Assembly (NCBI GenBank): GCA_028023455.1
Contig: JAQFVV010000152.1
Coordinates: 2,792,001-2,856,000, forward strand
Source: Epiperipatus broadwayi
Lineage: Eukaryota; Onychophora; Udeonychophora; Euonychophora; Peripatidae
Direction: 5' to 3'
Length of the DNA: 64,000 nucleotides
Shown: one piece after another, positions 49,566 through 61,700 of the stretch
Layout of the letters: the number at the start of each line of letters is the position of its first letter
Numbering within the stretch: the stretch's first letter is position 1
The notes under the pieces: model-generated
Told to the model about the DNA's origin: nothing
The model's input: only the letters and a program-made list of their open reading frames with translations
Database searches by the model: none
Program-made: the position numbers and the translations under genes

Positions 49566-49842
49566 ATTTATATATTGGACTATGTCCATTATCTAATATT
49601 GAGTATTGAATATCTTTAGAAAAAATTTAATTTTATTTAAATTTTCAAAGTACATTCAACTGTTAGTATGCAGGTTAGTATATGCACAATATTCCAAGAG
49701 GTATTATTCTTCTCTCTTCTTCAGGGATTACTGGCCTGACCAGTGACAGTACTAGCAAGGCAATCAAACCTGGATCCTTAGATTCTTGAATATTGAATTT
49801 TAAGGTAACTGTTCTAACCAACAGCCATTCTGCCAAAGAATT
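49566..49842 (-). mobile_element. tRNA-derived SINE, minus copy
   Basis: On minus: TTTGGCAGAATGGCTGTTGG (box A-like, damaged), box B-like GGTTTGATTGCC, then a body shared with the plus copy (CTGAAGAAGAGAG, AATAATACCTCTTGG, TTGTGCATATACTAACC, ATATTCAATACTCAAT, CCAATATATAAATACA). Length is about 280 bp. It lies head-to-head with the plus copy, 66 bp away. Confidence 0.8.
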
Positions 49843-49908
49843 TCATCCTCTTGATTTCTTCACTTTTTCCTAAGGGCAAAGTTGATTGGTGGTTTTCATA
49901 TATTGTTG

Positions 49909-50191
49909 CCTTTGGCAGGATGGCTCAGTTGGTTAGAGCATTATCTTTTATATATTCAAGAATCTAATAGTCCAGGTTCGATTCTCATGCTAGTACTGTC
50001 ATTTGGTCAGGCCAGCAATGTCTGAAAAAGAAAGGAGAATAATACCTCTCGAAACATTGTGCATATACTAACCTGTGTGCTATTAATAACAGTTGAATGT
50101 AATTGGAATATTTAAATAAAGTTACATTTCTCTAAAGATATTCAATACTCAATACTAGATGATGGAAATTGTCCAATATATAAATACATCT
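49909..50191 (+). mobile_element. tRNA-derived SINE, plus copy
   Basis: The tRNA-like head has box A TGGCTCAGTTGG (49921-49932) and box B GGTTCGATTC (49975-49984), the internal RNA polymerase III promoter. The spacing is like a tRNA but the cloverleaf is not intact, so it is a SINE and not a tRNA gene. The body contains CTGAAAAAG and CTCTCGAAACATTG, which resemble the CTGAAGAAG/GAAACG hammerhead-like pair at 44518 and 51772. It ends at CCAATATATAAATACA, shared with the minus copy. Confidence 0.82.
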
Positions 50192-51661
50192 AAAATACCA
50201 TTATCACAAACCTTCAGGAAAGCAGTGTTATATCAGTTTACACATTTTAATATAAATTGCATTTGAAACAACTGATGTTAATTTTATAGAGATGTTCATT
50301 CATTTTTAAAACTATAATAAATATTCACATGTCAAATACATAATGATAAATAGTATTTCAATATTGAATAAATGTAATGTAATGGGATAGAAAATGAATC
50401 ATTTTTTTCTGTGTATATATATTACATTGTTTATCATGGATAGTAATAAGATATGAAAATTTCTATATTATTAATCATATATAAGTTGTAGTAAATAAAA
50501 CAAACAGAATTCATGAAAATCGTATGATAATTTAAGTATTAATTGAAAGAAACAAAGCAATAGAGAACTCAGTGTCATTAATCAGAAGTTAGATTAAGGT
50601 GATTGTATGTTTGGTTAATCCTGTGCTAATAGATACTATTGACAAAAGTATTTTAGGAAAGTATCATCATAGAATCACTGCTAATAGTCATGCTTTTATT
50701 ACTGCTAAAATTATTGCAGATAGTAGCAGAATATAAAATTATTACAAAGAGCATTCAGTAAGTATTATTAGACAGAGCATAAATTGACAAAAGCTATCTT
50801 CATGACAATTCTTATTGAATGCAATGCATCATCAAGATTGGATTTAGCAGTGATGCAACTTTGTCTCATGAGTATGTCTGGACCCATTGATATGATGACT
50901 CAGGATCTGTTATCCATGATTATCACCTTGCTCTTCAACCAGGTACTGTCTGAGTTATCAGTTATGATAGCCTGTCGCATCTGGTATACATTAATAGCTT
51001 AGTAATAAATAAGTGACGTTTTGCACTCTATTGTTACTATTTGTAAGTAATAAGCCTGCAGATATTTTTTAGGAAAATAATGCAATAACTAATAGTTATC
51101 AATGTCTCAACAAGATGCTTTCTAGATATTAACTTGATCTTTGGATTGATCATGCACCTAATATATATTAAGTTTATTGGATACTGATGACAATATTTCT
51201 TCAAATAATTGAATACTTAAGAAATGTGGATTAGATCCATATTGATTTTTCGTCATATATTATTAAGAACACAATAACAATTTTTATTATTTTTTGTTTT
51301 TCTTACTATATTTTATATCATTATGGTTAATTAATGTATTGAATATTCATCTATTTATTCAATTTATTGTTTTGGAAATCATTATTTACATTTTTTAATT
51401 ATCAGGCAAGTTCAATTTGCTTCTATTATTCCTAATTAAAGTGATTTCTATGTTAAGCAGTATATAACAATGTTATCATAAAAATTTGTGATTTGAAAAA
51501 AATAACTATATTTGCTTTTTATCTTCCATATATATATATTTATCAAATGTATTCTCTTTTTTGGTGGCAAAATTGTGAGTGCAATAAGTTTGATACTTGT
51601 AAATCAAAATGTAATAACATATATATATATATGTTAATTCTAATATTTTCACGGATAAAAG
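50192..51661. other. Intergenic AT-rich sequence
   Basis: No gene recognised. A less AT-rich block at about 50790-51000 is open on the plus strand for 72 codons but shows no protein homology and is taken as non-coding. Confidence 0.45.
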
Positions 51662-52080
51662 ATGTCATATTATTATTACTATTTGCGGGATATTCCGTGT
51701 AGTTAAAAAAAAGAAAAAGAAAAAAAAAGCTAAATGCTGACGTTTCAGTACAATATCAAGTACCTTCCTCAGAGCGTTCTCTTTCTCAAATTATAATAAG
51801 AATGTGCGTGAGATTTAAAATCGTTTTTATTGTTTTCTTTCTTCTCATATATTGGTTGAGAAGTTTTAAAATTTATTTTCTCTTGCAATAGCGTCCAATA
51901 TATGAGGAGAAAGAAAACAATAAAAACGATTTTAAATCTCATGCGCATTCTTATTATAATTTGAGAAAGAGAACGCTCTGTGGAAGGTACTTGATATTGT
52001 ACTGAAATGTCAGCATTTAGCTTTTTTTTTTTTTTAACTACACGGAATATCCCGCAATTAGTAATAATAATATGACATAT
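51662..52080. repeat. Foldback element C with hammerhead-like motifs
   Basis: The arms 51662-51855 and 51895-52080 are near-perfect reverse complements around a 39-base spacer; the outer edge is ATGTCATATTATTATTACTA. Each arm contains an A/T homopolymer tract and a hammerhead-like motif reading outward, the same layout as foldback element A although the sequences differ. It directly abuts the truncated pseudo-LTR of the minus-strand Penelope-like copy (52081 on). A minus-strand open frame through it (51769-52092) is not considered coding. Confidence 0.88.
51729..51780 (-). ncRNA. Hammerhead-like motif in foldback element C
   Basis: Minus strand: AACGCT, CTGAGGA (51772-51766; fits CUGANGA), a stem II of AGGTAC with GTACT (one bulge), GAAA (51746-51743), CGTC, then AGCATTT. 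Stem I pairs AGC with GCT and, past an A-C mismatch, two A-U pairs. The mirror copy in the right arm (about 51967-52012 on plus) reads CTGTGGA and has lost A6. The stems are short, so this is weaker than the motif at 1978. Confidence 0.45.
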
Positions 52081-54460
52081 ATATATATGCAAATTTATAA
52101 ATAAATATTTAAAAATACAGTATTTAAAAGCTTATAAAAAATATATGTATAATCGTCACTTAGCAACTCTTTCAACCAACTTGTGGCTTTGTCAACTATC
52201 ACATTTAAAATGTCAGCTTTCCCATAATTCTATGATGTCAACTTTTCCATAATTCTGTGATCTTAATGTTTGCTGCTTGCCTATTAACCAAATGTTGCTT
52301 GTATTTACATATCAACATTGCCTCTTTAATTTTCCTTTTATTATTACTTCTTTCAATTTCCAATATTTTTACGTTGTTATAATTAAAATCGAAACCATAT
52401 ATACATGATTTATTATGGTCATAAAAGACAAGCTGATAAATTATCATTATTTTTAAAAAATTTTGTTTTGTATTTTGAACCCTTTTAAATAACAATGTGT
52501 TCCTTTGTTCTTTTTTCCAACGTGCACCTCGATTCACCTATATATCCGCGACCACACCCACATGTCCATTTGTAAATGATACAATTTTTATTTGTAAATA
52601 AAGTTTTATCCTTTGAATTGTTTATTAATTTATTTAATGTAGGTGGTGCATAAAATGCAATATCACATATTCCTTTATAAATTTTCTTAATGAAACTTGC
52701 CTGTTGTTTTGAAATATATGGTATTGATATCCACAATTTTTTATCAGAAGAATTAACACTTTTATTATTTATATATTTATAAGTAAAATTTTTAATAGTA
52801 TAATAAACAGAATCATAATTGTATCCAACTTTTAACAATTCATTATAATAAGTTTCAATATTTTTACTTTTATCTGATGCATATTTACAAAGGTTATCAT
52901 TTCTAAATAAAAAGGATTTCAAACCTGCCATTTTATGTGACATTGGTACTTTTGATTCATATGGAATATATCCTCTTTTTGCTATTGGTTTAAGAGTCAT
53001 ATAGTAATCCAGTTTATCCTTGTTTCTGGTTATCTTGAGATCTAAAAATTGTATACTCATTAAATTTTCATCTGTTTTAATCCACTTTAAGCCCTTTATA
53101 TTATTTAATTCCTTGAACAAATCATTAATAGGATTTGGCTTTCCACAAACAAAAACATCATCAACATATCGATTGTATAAAATAATATCTTTCTGATAAT
53201 GATCCGTTTTTAAAATATTTTCTTCATATGTAGATATAACAAAATTACATATCTGGGCAACTGTAGGAAGTCCCATCGGCCACCCATTATTCATTTTATA
53301 AAATTCGTGCTTAAAAATTGCATAAATGTTTCTATCAATAAAGTTTAATGTTTCAGTAATAAATTTTATTATTTTAACGTTAACATATTTTAATTTCAAT
53401 GCATTCTTAATTATTTCAATAGAAGTCATTCTGTCAATTGATCCGTACATTTCACTGATATCAAAGGTACAAATTACATCATAATTAGCAATAACAACGT
53501 TATTAATTTTACCAACGAAGTCAAATGATGAACATATTGTATACATACCAAAACCAAGAATTTCTTGTAACATTTTCTCAATTAATTTACATGTTTCATA
53601 ATAGAAAGCACCCCCAAAATCAATCATTAAACGTAATGGTTCTTTTTATTTATGCAATTTTATATTTGAAAATATTCTAGGACATACTGCAGCAGAGGGA
53701 TAAATTCTATAATAAGTACTATTATCAATTACATTATTTTTGGCTTTTTTAAAAATGTTATTCACAAATTCAACACGTAAACTTTCAATATTTACCTTGT
53801 TAACCTTTATAAAATTAAGAATACTCATTTGAGTAATGACTTTATTTTCATAATCCGATTTTAGTAGCAAGCACAGCCGTAAGCCTTTATCCTCTTTTAT
53901 ACAACCAAGATTATTTTCAGATGTAAATTTTCTAAATTTAGAAATTTGTTTGTTCCAATTATTATTTATTGCAAATCCAAAATTCTTTTCTTTTACTTTT
54001 TTAACTAAGTCATTGCCAACTTTTGAATCACATTTAATTACTCCCAACGAACATTCAACAGCAGACTCCAATTCCAAATTACGATCTTTCCATTGGCCAC
54101 CAACATATTTTGCACCTAGATTTAAAATATATTTTTCTTGAAAACCAAGATTCACGCCAGCCAAATTAACAAAGTTATTGTCTTGAAACTTATTTTTAAA
54201 TTCTTTCTTAAACAAAAAGTTAATTTTATTATTAAATTTATAACATAGTCTATTATAATAACGATCAAAAAAACACTTGAGAACTACTCATAAAATTGTA
54301 CCAATCATTTCGATTATTCAAATCAATCAAGTGATTCAAACTTTTTAAATAACGTCTTTTTCCAAAGATTAGACATTTACACGAAGAAATAATATTACGT
54401 AACACCGTTGTTTTTAAACAGCAAATTGTATTAGACGATAACATACAAGACATATTAAAA
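52081..54460 (-). pseudogene. Penelope-like element, minus copy (5' truncated, broken)
   Basis: From the head-to-head junction near 54460 the copy begins at the NMSCMLSSNT segment, lacking about the first 50 residues of the full copy. It continues through NLAGVNLGFQEK (about 54150) and YPSAAVCPRIFSNIKLHK to a TAA near 53644. The reverse transcriptase follows (53627-52485; TFDISEMYGSID motif A, NGWPMGLPTVAQICNF motif B, YVDDVFVCGK motif C). The GIY-YIG endonuclease starts near 52600 (IIYKWTCGCGRGYIGESRC). A frameshift near 52500 moves the last ~90 residues to another frame. About 160 bases of pseudo-LTR follow to 52081. It shares over 95% of its sequence by eye with the plus copies. Confidence 0.9.
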
Positions 54461-55963
54461 GCCAAAAATAATGTAATTGATAATAGTACTTATTATAGAA
54501 TTTATCCCTCTGCTGCAGTATGTCCTAGAATATTTTCAAATAGAAAATTGCATAAAGAAAAAGAACCATTGCGTTTAATGATTGATTTTGGGGGTGCTTT
54601 CTATTATGAAACATGTAAATTAATTGAGAAAATGTTACAAGAAATTCTTGGTTTTGGTATGTATACAATACGTTCATCATTTGACTTCGTTGGTAAAATT
54701 AATAACATTATTGATAATTATGATGTAAGTTGTACCTTTGATATCAGTGAAATGTACGGATCAATTGACAGAATGACTTCTATTGAAATAATTAAGAATG
54801 CATTGAAATTAAAAAATGTTAACGTTAAAATAATAAAATTTATTACTGAAACATTAAACTTTATTGATAGAAACATTTATGCAATTTTTAAGCACGAATT
54901 TTATAAAATGAATAATGGGTGGCCGATGGGACTTCCTACAGTTGCCCAGATATGTAATTTTGTTATATCTACATATGAAGAAAATATTTTAAAAAAGGAT
55001 CATTATCAGAAAGATATTATTTTATACAATCGATATGTTGATGATGTTTTTGTTTGTGGAAAGCCAAATGCTATTAATGATTTGTTCAAGGAATTAAATA
55101 ATATAAAGGGCTTAAAGTGGATTAAAACAGATGAAAATTTAATGAGTATACAATTTTTAGATCTCAAGATAACCAGAAACAAGGATAAACTGGATTACTA
55201 TATGACTCTTAAACCAATAGCAAAAAGAGGATATATTCCATATGAATCAAAAGTACCAATGTCACATAAAATGGCAGGTTTGAAATCCTTTTTATTTAGA
55301 AATGATAACCTTTGTAAATATGCATCAGATAAAAGTAAAAATATTGAAACTTATTATAATGAATTGTTAAAAGTTGGATACAATTATGATTCTGTTTATT
55401 ATACTATTAAAAATTTTACTTATAAATATATAAATAATAAAAGTTTTAATTCTTCTGATAAAAAATTGTGGATATCAATACCATATATTTCAAAACAACA
55501 GGCAAGTTTCATTAAGAAAATTTATAAAGGAATATGTGATATTGCATTTTATGCACCACCTACATTAAATAAATTAATAAACAATTCAAAGGATAAAACT
55601 TTATTTACAAATAAAAATTGTATCATTTACAAATGGACATGTGGGTGTGGCCGCGGATATATAGGTGAATCGAGGTGCACGTTGGAAAAAAGAACAAAGG
55701 AACACTTATTGTTATTTAAAAGGGTTCAAAATACAAAACAAAATTTTAAAAATAATGATAATTTATCAGCTTCTGTCTTTTATGACCATAATAAATCATG
55801 TATATATGGTTTCGATTTTAATTATAACAACATAAAAATATTGGAAATTGAAAGAAATAATAAAAGGAAAATTAAAGAGGCGATGTTGATATGTAAATAC
55901 AAGCAACATTTGGTTAATAGGCAAGCAGCAAACATTAAGATCACAGAATTATGGGAAAGTTGA
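54461..55963 (+). CDS. Penelope-like RT and GIY-YIG endonuclease, 5'-truncated copy, open
   Basis: It starts at the junction with the minus copy, within AKNNVIDNSTYYRIYPSAAV, and stays open to the stop at 55963 (about 500 residues from the junction; first methionine at 54548). Unlike the other copies it has no stop after KLHK (KEKEPLRLMIDFGG is continuous). It keeps RT motif A TFDISEMYGSIDR, motif B NGWPMGLPTVAQ, motif C YVDDVFV and the thumb-like region QFLDLKITRNKDKL. The C-terminal GIY-YIG domain has IYKWTCGCGRGYIGESRC and an R..EH segment. Penelope-like elements prime reverse transcription at nicks made by this endonuclease. The N-terminal third is absent, so activity is doubtful even though the frame is intact. 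Confidence 0.85.
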   Translation, partial: AKNNVIDNSTYYRIYPSAAVCPRIFSNRKLHKEKEPLRLMIDFGGAFYYETCKLIEKMLQEILGFGMYTIRSSFDFVGKINNIIDNYDVSCTFDISEMYGSIDRMTSIEIIKNALKLKNVNVKIIKFITETLNFIDRNIYAIFKHEFYKMNNGWPMGLPTVAQICNFVISTYEENILKKDHYQKDIILYNRYVDDVFVCGKPNAINDLFKELNNIKGLKWIKTDENLMSIQFLDLKITRNKDKLDYYMTLKPIAKRGYIPYESKVPMSHKMAGLKSFLFRNDNLCKYASDKSKNIETYYNELLKVGYNYDSVYYTIKNFTYKYINNKSFNSSDKKLWISIPYISKQQASFIKKIYKGICDIAFYAPPTLNKLINNSKDKTLFTNKNCIIYKWTCGCGRGYIGESRCTLEKRTKEHLLLFKRVQNTKQNFKNNDNLSASVFYDHNKSCIYGFDFNYNNIKILEIERNNKRKIKEAMLICKYKQHLVNRQAANIKITELWES

Positions 55964-56162
55964 CATCATAGAATTATGGGAAAGCTGACATTTTAAACGT
56001 GATAGTTGACAAAGCCTGAAGTTGGTTGAAAGCGCGCCTAAGTGACGGTTATACATATATTTTTTATTAGCTTTTAAATACTGTATTTTTAAATATTTAT
56101 TTATAAATTTGCGTATATTATTTTGAAGAAATACAGACATCGATTTATAATATTATATATCA
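55964..56162 (+). repeat. Penelope-like pseudo-LTR, upstream copy
   Basis: About 200 bases between the truncated copy's stop codon and the next copy's start codon, repeated at 58531-58730 (shared: ATTTTAAACGTGATAGTTGA, AAATACTGTATTTTTAAATA, CAGACATCGATTTATAATAT). Such direct repeats arise in tandem Penelope-like copies. A 14-base string GAATTATGGGAAAG occurs twice around its left edge. No CUGANGA/GAAA hammerhead pair could be found in it. Confidence 0.85.
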
Positions 56163-58530
56163 ATGAAAATGAGTTCTAGAAATGATATGTGGATTATTAA
56201 AGAATGGCGGAAGGTAACTTACAAAATAATTGCTTTAAAATGTAGGTTGCAATTTTTATATAATTGTAAAATGTTAAAAGTTTTCCCAAATTGTTGTCAA
56301 ATAAAATTTAATATGTCTTGTATGTTATCGTCTAATACAATTTGCTGTTTAAAAACAACGGTGTTACGTAATATTATTTCTTCGTGTAAATGTCTAATCT
56401 TTGAAAAAAGACGTTATTTAAAAAGTTTGAATCACTTGATTGTTTTGAATAATCGAAATGATTGGTACAATTTTATGAGTAGTTCTCAAGTGTTTTTTGA
56501 TCGTTATTATAATAGACTATGTAATAAATTTAATAATAAAATTAACTTTTTGTTTAAGAAAGAATTTAAAAATAAGTTTCAAGACAATAACTTTGTTAAT
56601 TTGGCTGGCGTGAATCTTGGTTTTCAAGAAAAATATATTTTAAATCTAGGTGCAAAATATGTTGGTGTTCAATGGAAAGATCGTAATTTGGAATTGGAGT
56701 CTGCTGTTGAATGTTCGTTGGGAGTAATTAAATGTGATTCAAAAGTTGGCAACGACTTAGTTAAAAAAGTAAAAGAAAAGAATTTTGGATTTGCAATAAA
56801 TAATAATTGGAACAAACAAATTTCTAAATTTAGAAAATTTACATCTGAAAATAATCTTGGTTGTATAAAAGAGGATAAAGGCTTACGGCTGTGCTTGCTA
56901 CTAAAATCGGATTATGAAAATAAAGTCATTACTCAAATGAGTATTCTTAATTTTATAAAGGTTAACAAGGTAAATATTGAAAGTTTACGTGTTCAATTTG
57001 TGAATAACATTTTAAAAAAAGCCAAAAATAATGTAATTAATAATAGTACTTATTATAGAATTTATCCCTCTGCTGCAGTATGTCCTAGAATATTTTCAAA
57101 TATAAAATTGCATAAATAAAAAGAAACATTACGTTTAATGATTGATTTTGGGGGTGCTTTCTATTATGAAACATGTAAATTAATTGAGAAAATGATACAA
57201 GGCATTCTTGGTTTTGGTATGTATACAATACGTTCATCATTTGTCTTCGTTGGTAAAATTAATAACATTGTTATTGATAATTATGATGTAATTTGTACCT
57301 TTGATATCAGTGAAATGTACGGATCAATTGACAGAATGACTTCTATTGAAATAATTAAGAATGCATTGAAATTAAAAAATGTTAACGTTCAAATAATAAA
57401 ATTTATTACTGAAATATTAAACTTTATTGATAGAAACATTTATGCAATTTTTAAGCATGAATTTTATAAAATGAATAATGGGTGGCCGATGGGACTTCCT
57501 ATAGTTGCCCAGATATGTAATTTTCTTATATCTACATATGCAGAAAATATTTTAAAAAAGGATCATTATCAGAAAGATATTATTTTACACAATCGATATG
57601 TTGATGATGTTTTTGTTTGTGGAAAGCCAAATGCTATTAATGATTTGTTCAAGGAATTAAATAATATAAAGGGTTTAAAGTGGATTAAAACAGATGAAAA
57701 TTTAATGAGTATACAATTTTTAGATCTCAAGATAACCAGAAACAAGGATAAACTGGATTACTATATGACTCTTAAACCAATAGCAAAAAGAGGATATATT
57801 CCATATGAATCAAAAGTACCAATGTCACATAAAATGGCAGGTTTAAAATCCTTTTAATTTAGAAATGATAACCTTTGTAAATATGCATCAGATAAAACTA
57901 AAAATATTGAAACTTATTATAATGAATTGTTAAAAGTTGGATACAATTATGATTCTGTTTATTATACTATTAAAAATTTTACTTATAAACATATAAATAA
58001 TAAAAGTGTTAATTCTTCTGATAAAAAATTGTGGATATCAATACCATATATTTCAAATCAACAGGCAAGTTTCATTAAGAAAATTTATAAAGGAATATGT
58101 GATATTGCATTTTATGCACCACCTACATTAAATAAATTAATAAACAATTCAAAGGATAAAACTTTATTTACAAATAAAATTTTTATCATTTACAAATGGT
58201 TATGTGAGTGTGGCCGCGGATATATAAAGTGAATCGAGGTTCACGTTGAACAAAAGAACAAAGGAACACTTATTGTTATTTAAAAGGGTTCAAAATACAA
58301 AACAAAATTTTAAAAATAATGATAATTTATCAGCTTCTGTCTTTTATGACCATAATAAATCATGTATATATGGTTTCGATTTTAATTATAACAACGTAAA
58401 AATATTGGAAATTGAAAGAAATAATAATAAAAGGAAAATTAAAGAGGCGATGTTGATATGTAAATACAAGCAACATTTGGTTAATAGGCAAGCAGCAAAC
58501 ATTAAGATCCCAGAATTATGGGAAAGTTGA
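56163..58530 (+). pseudogene. Penelope-like element, full-length ORF with three breaks
   Basis: The frame opens at ATG 56163 (MKMSSRNDMWIIKEWRK) right after the pseudo-LTR and reaches the position of the C-terminal IPELWES at 58530, about 790 codons. Breaks are a TAA after KLHK at 57117-57119, a TAA at 57855-57857 in the thumb region (KSF then FRNDN), and a frameshift or changed bases in the GIY-YIG core near 58228 (GRGYIK instead of GRGYIGES). It retains TFDISEMYGSID, NGWPMGLPIVAQ and YVDDVFVC. It shows the complete domain order of the family: N-terminal region, RT, GIY-YIG endonuclease. Confidence 0.9.
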
Positions 58531-58730
58531 TATCATAGAATTATGGCAAAGCTGACATTTTAAACGTGATAGTTGACAAAGCCACAAGTTGATTGAAAGC
58601 GCTCCTAAGTGACGGTTATACATATATTTTTTATAAGCTTTTAAATACTGTATTTTTAAATATTTATTTATAAATTTGCCTATATTATTTTGAAGAAATA
58701 CAGACATCGATTTATAATATTATATATATT
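58531..58730 (+). repeat. Penelope-like pseudo-LTR, downstream copy
   Basis: Direct repeat of 55964-56162 with a few substitutions (for example GCCACAAGTTGATTGAAAG against GCCTGAAGTTGGTTGAAAG). It ends ATAATATTATATAT, followed by a C-rich unrelated string (CCTCCCCCCGCGC), which marks the right edge of the Penelope-like cluster. Confidence 0.85.
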
Positions 58731-61700
58731 CTAACCTCCCCCCGCGCATCCTCACCCCAAAATATACTGTTTATTACGAATATTACGGGTTCTAGCTCAG
58801 TTAACAAATAAATAAATGAAATATTCAGCATTAATTAAAATGATTACTAGCTCTAATTTTTAAAATACAAATACGGTTCAATTTTAAAATGAATTAACAA
58901 ATATTTACTATTTTCATGAGACATGGAGTGACAATACCGGGAACGAGATAGACTACATTGAGCCATTATCCACACGATACTACCTCAATGGCATAAGAAC
59001 ACTATCCCCCTTTTTACTATACCAGATAACTAACTCATAGTATTCTTACGACTTTCTGAGCTCTATTCACTACGATTAAAATAATAATCATATCCTAATC
59101 TTCTTTATAACAAGAATCTAGCTCAATTAAATAAAATGAAGTAAAATAAAATAAAATCTCAGGTTCATAAATTGTATTCTAACTGATTTAAAATTACGGT
59201 AGTAAAATATGAAAAGGGAATTTTATGTCATAATCTACTACACAGCAACTAATAATAATAAAAATAATAATAACAATAATAATATAATATAATCTTATTT
59301 CTTCCTAAATGAAATAAATAAATACGTACGTGGTATTATTTTAATAATCTGACAACAGAATACGTGTGGCAACATTAGCATATAATTTAATGTAATATTG
59401 TGGCAACCGACTTATGACCAATAAATAACATAAAATTATGATCTTTTAATTTTAACATACCAATAAATTCTCAAAATTCTTATAACAATTTTATGTTTAC
59501 TCTTTGTGCAAAATTTATATGTCTGTTTCTATTATAAATGTATCGTGATTTCATGCATCCATGTGGAGAAATAACAACTCGGACACAAAAACTTTAAAAC
59601 AAATTTAAAACAAAGTTTATTAACAACATAAATAAATTAACAATATTTTTACACTATATACATTGGATATCCCTTACTTTCATATCCCAACTTAGTTTAT
59701 TAATTTATAAAATGAAATCAAAATATTATTTACTTTTCCTAGTTAAATCTTATTTTTTAACGCTTAAGAAAATACAGTATTATTACTTGATTTATTATTA
59801 TGGTTAGCTTATTACAAAATGCATTTCTTATATGATTATCACAAACCCTTTTCATCCCTAATATTATTAAAATTACATTTTTTTACAAAATTTACATTCG
59901 TAATAAAATTCTACAAAATAATAAAATTTAGTTTCATATTGGTTGTATGGAATCTTACAAAGTCAAAACACTATTCTACATTCGGTATTAGGTTTTTATT
60001 ATTCATTATCCGATGTTTATTAATCCTAATATTCTCAGTCAAGCCTTACTTCGGATGATATAATTATAACTATTAATATACCATGCACAAGTATATGTTT
60101 ATTATACCTTATTGAATTTTTTCTTGATAAATATGCAATACTCATTCCCTCCAACATTAATAATTAAAAAAAAATTCAAATTTTATTATCACTTTTCAAA
60201 TACTTGGTTTAGATTTCTTTTCAAAATCTTATATTCATTTCTGAATTAATTTTACAATGTATTATATGATTCTTTCTCTCTTTATGATATTTTGGACTTT
60301 CAATTTTAAAATTACACAATTCTATACATTCAAGCAAATAAACTATTCTTACACAAACGATAACATATCTTCAGTTCTATTTTATTCATTATTTCTTTGA
60401 AAATATCTTTCTGACCGATGCAGATTCACGAAATAAGGATAGCGAAGATAGATGCATAGGATCAAAATACAACTAGAATATTACTCGTCATATACCTTGA
60501 CAATCATGGCACAGTGAATTACAAGACACTATAGAGGAGTGACCTTTACCTGTCTACCAACCTCTATCATAGGAACGATGCTAAAGCTATTTCTTCAGCT
60601 TTATTCTAACATCAAAAGTTTAAAGATATGCAAAACACTGTCCAAACCATATGTGTTCAGTCATAGGACTTTGTTAACTATACTAAATCACACAAAACTA
60701 AATATGATCCAATCCCTTATATTTTCCTATTTCTTAAAAAAAAACACATCATCTTGGTTTCCTCTCCACTAGTACTTCCAAGTCACTATCCGATCTTATT
60801 TCTCAAGATTTTTTCTATACTGTACATCGATAAATACATATCTGCATTACTAACAATAATAAAATTCATTGATATTTTAAAACTATTCCACTGTTCTATA
60901 AGAAAATCTTTTTACTACTTTCCTCCTTATTTAATCATATACAAACTATTTAAATATCTGAATACTTTATCACATGAAAGTTCAAAAGAATCACACAATT
61001 GTTCTGTTAAATTATATTATTAATATACTTTAAATAAATTGTTGCATGCATATTCCGAATTACTCCTATCTCATTATATGTTAAAATGTTGCATAAAATG
61101 TGTACATATAATTAAGACTTTCACACTTCATTCTTAATCAATAGATGATCTAAAAAAAAATACATTATGCATTATAAATAACTATTCAAAATTACCAAAC
61201 GACCTTTATCTCCTCGATCGCGTTCCGTAGGCTTCACCATCCATTTGATCCTTGTAGATATAAGATTCACATCCATACACTTTATTTAAACACTATTTCT
61301 ATAATTTTATCAAGTTATTATATTTAAATTTTAATATTAATAAATTTATGTTTTATGTTTTCCCTAATCTCACATAACATTTTATATTTTAAAATAAATT
61401 AGTAAAAAATATTCAAACTATATTTACTGTATTCCTTCATCAAATTTTCCTGAAAAACTGTTCATACTAAGCAAAAAAAAAATTGTTTATCATTTCTTTT
61501 CCATTCACTTAATGTTCCTCTCCCTGCTTGTTCAATTTTAAGGTAAAACAAATATTACTTCGTTCAATAAATATTCATGAATGATAACCCTTGGTTTTTA
61601 TAATATTTAATACAATTATTAATTATGATATTAGTTAATCCCGTAAAGAAAACTTCTAAATATTCTCTTCTAATATTTCTTGCTAATATTTTCTCCCGCG

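Noticed and set aside
49909-49995. A functional tRNA gene
   Set aside because: Boxes A and B are good but acceptor and anticodon stems do not pair, and the sequence continues as a SINE with a second copy nearby.
50784-51002. 72-codon plus-strand frame as a small gene
   Set aside because: No homology, no promoter or splice context, and composition like the flanks.
55964-56162. Hammerhead within the Penelope-like pseudo-LTR
   Set aside because: GCCTGAAGTTGGTTGAAAGC has a GAAA but no CUGANGA box, and the other pseudo-LTR copies differ there.
59819-61023. Several 77-89-codon plus-strand frames
   Set aside because: AT-rich hydrophobic frames (F, I, L, K) without homology, typical of random reading of this DNA.
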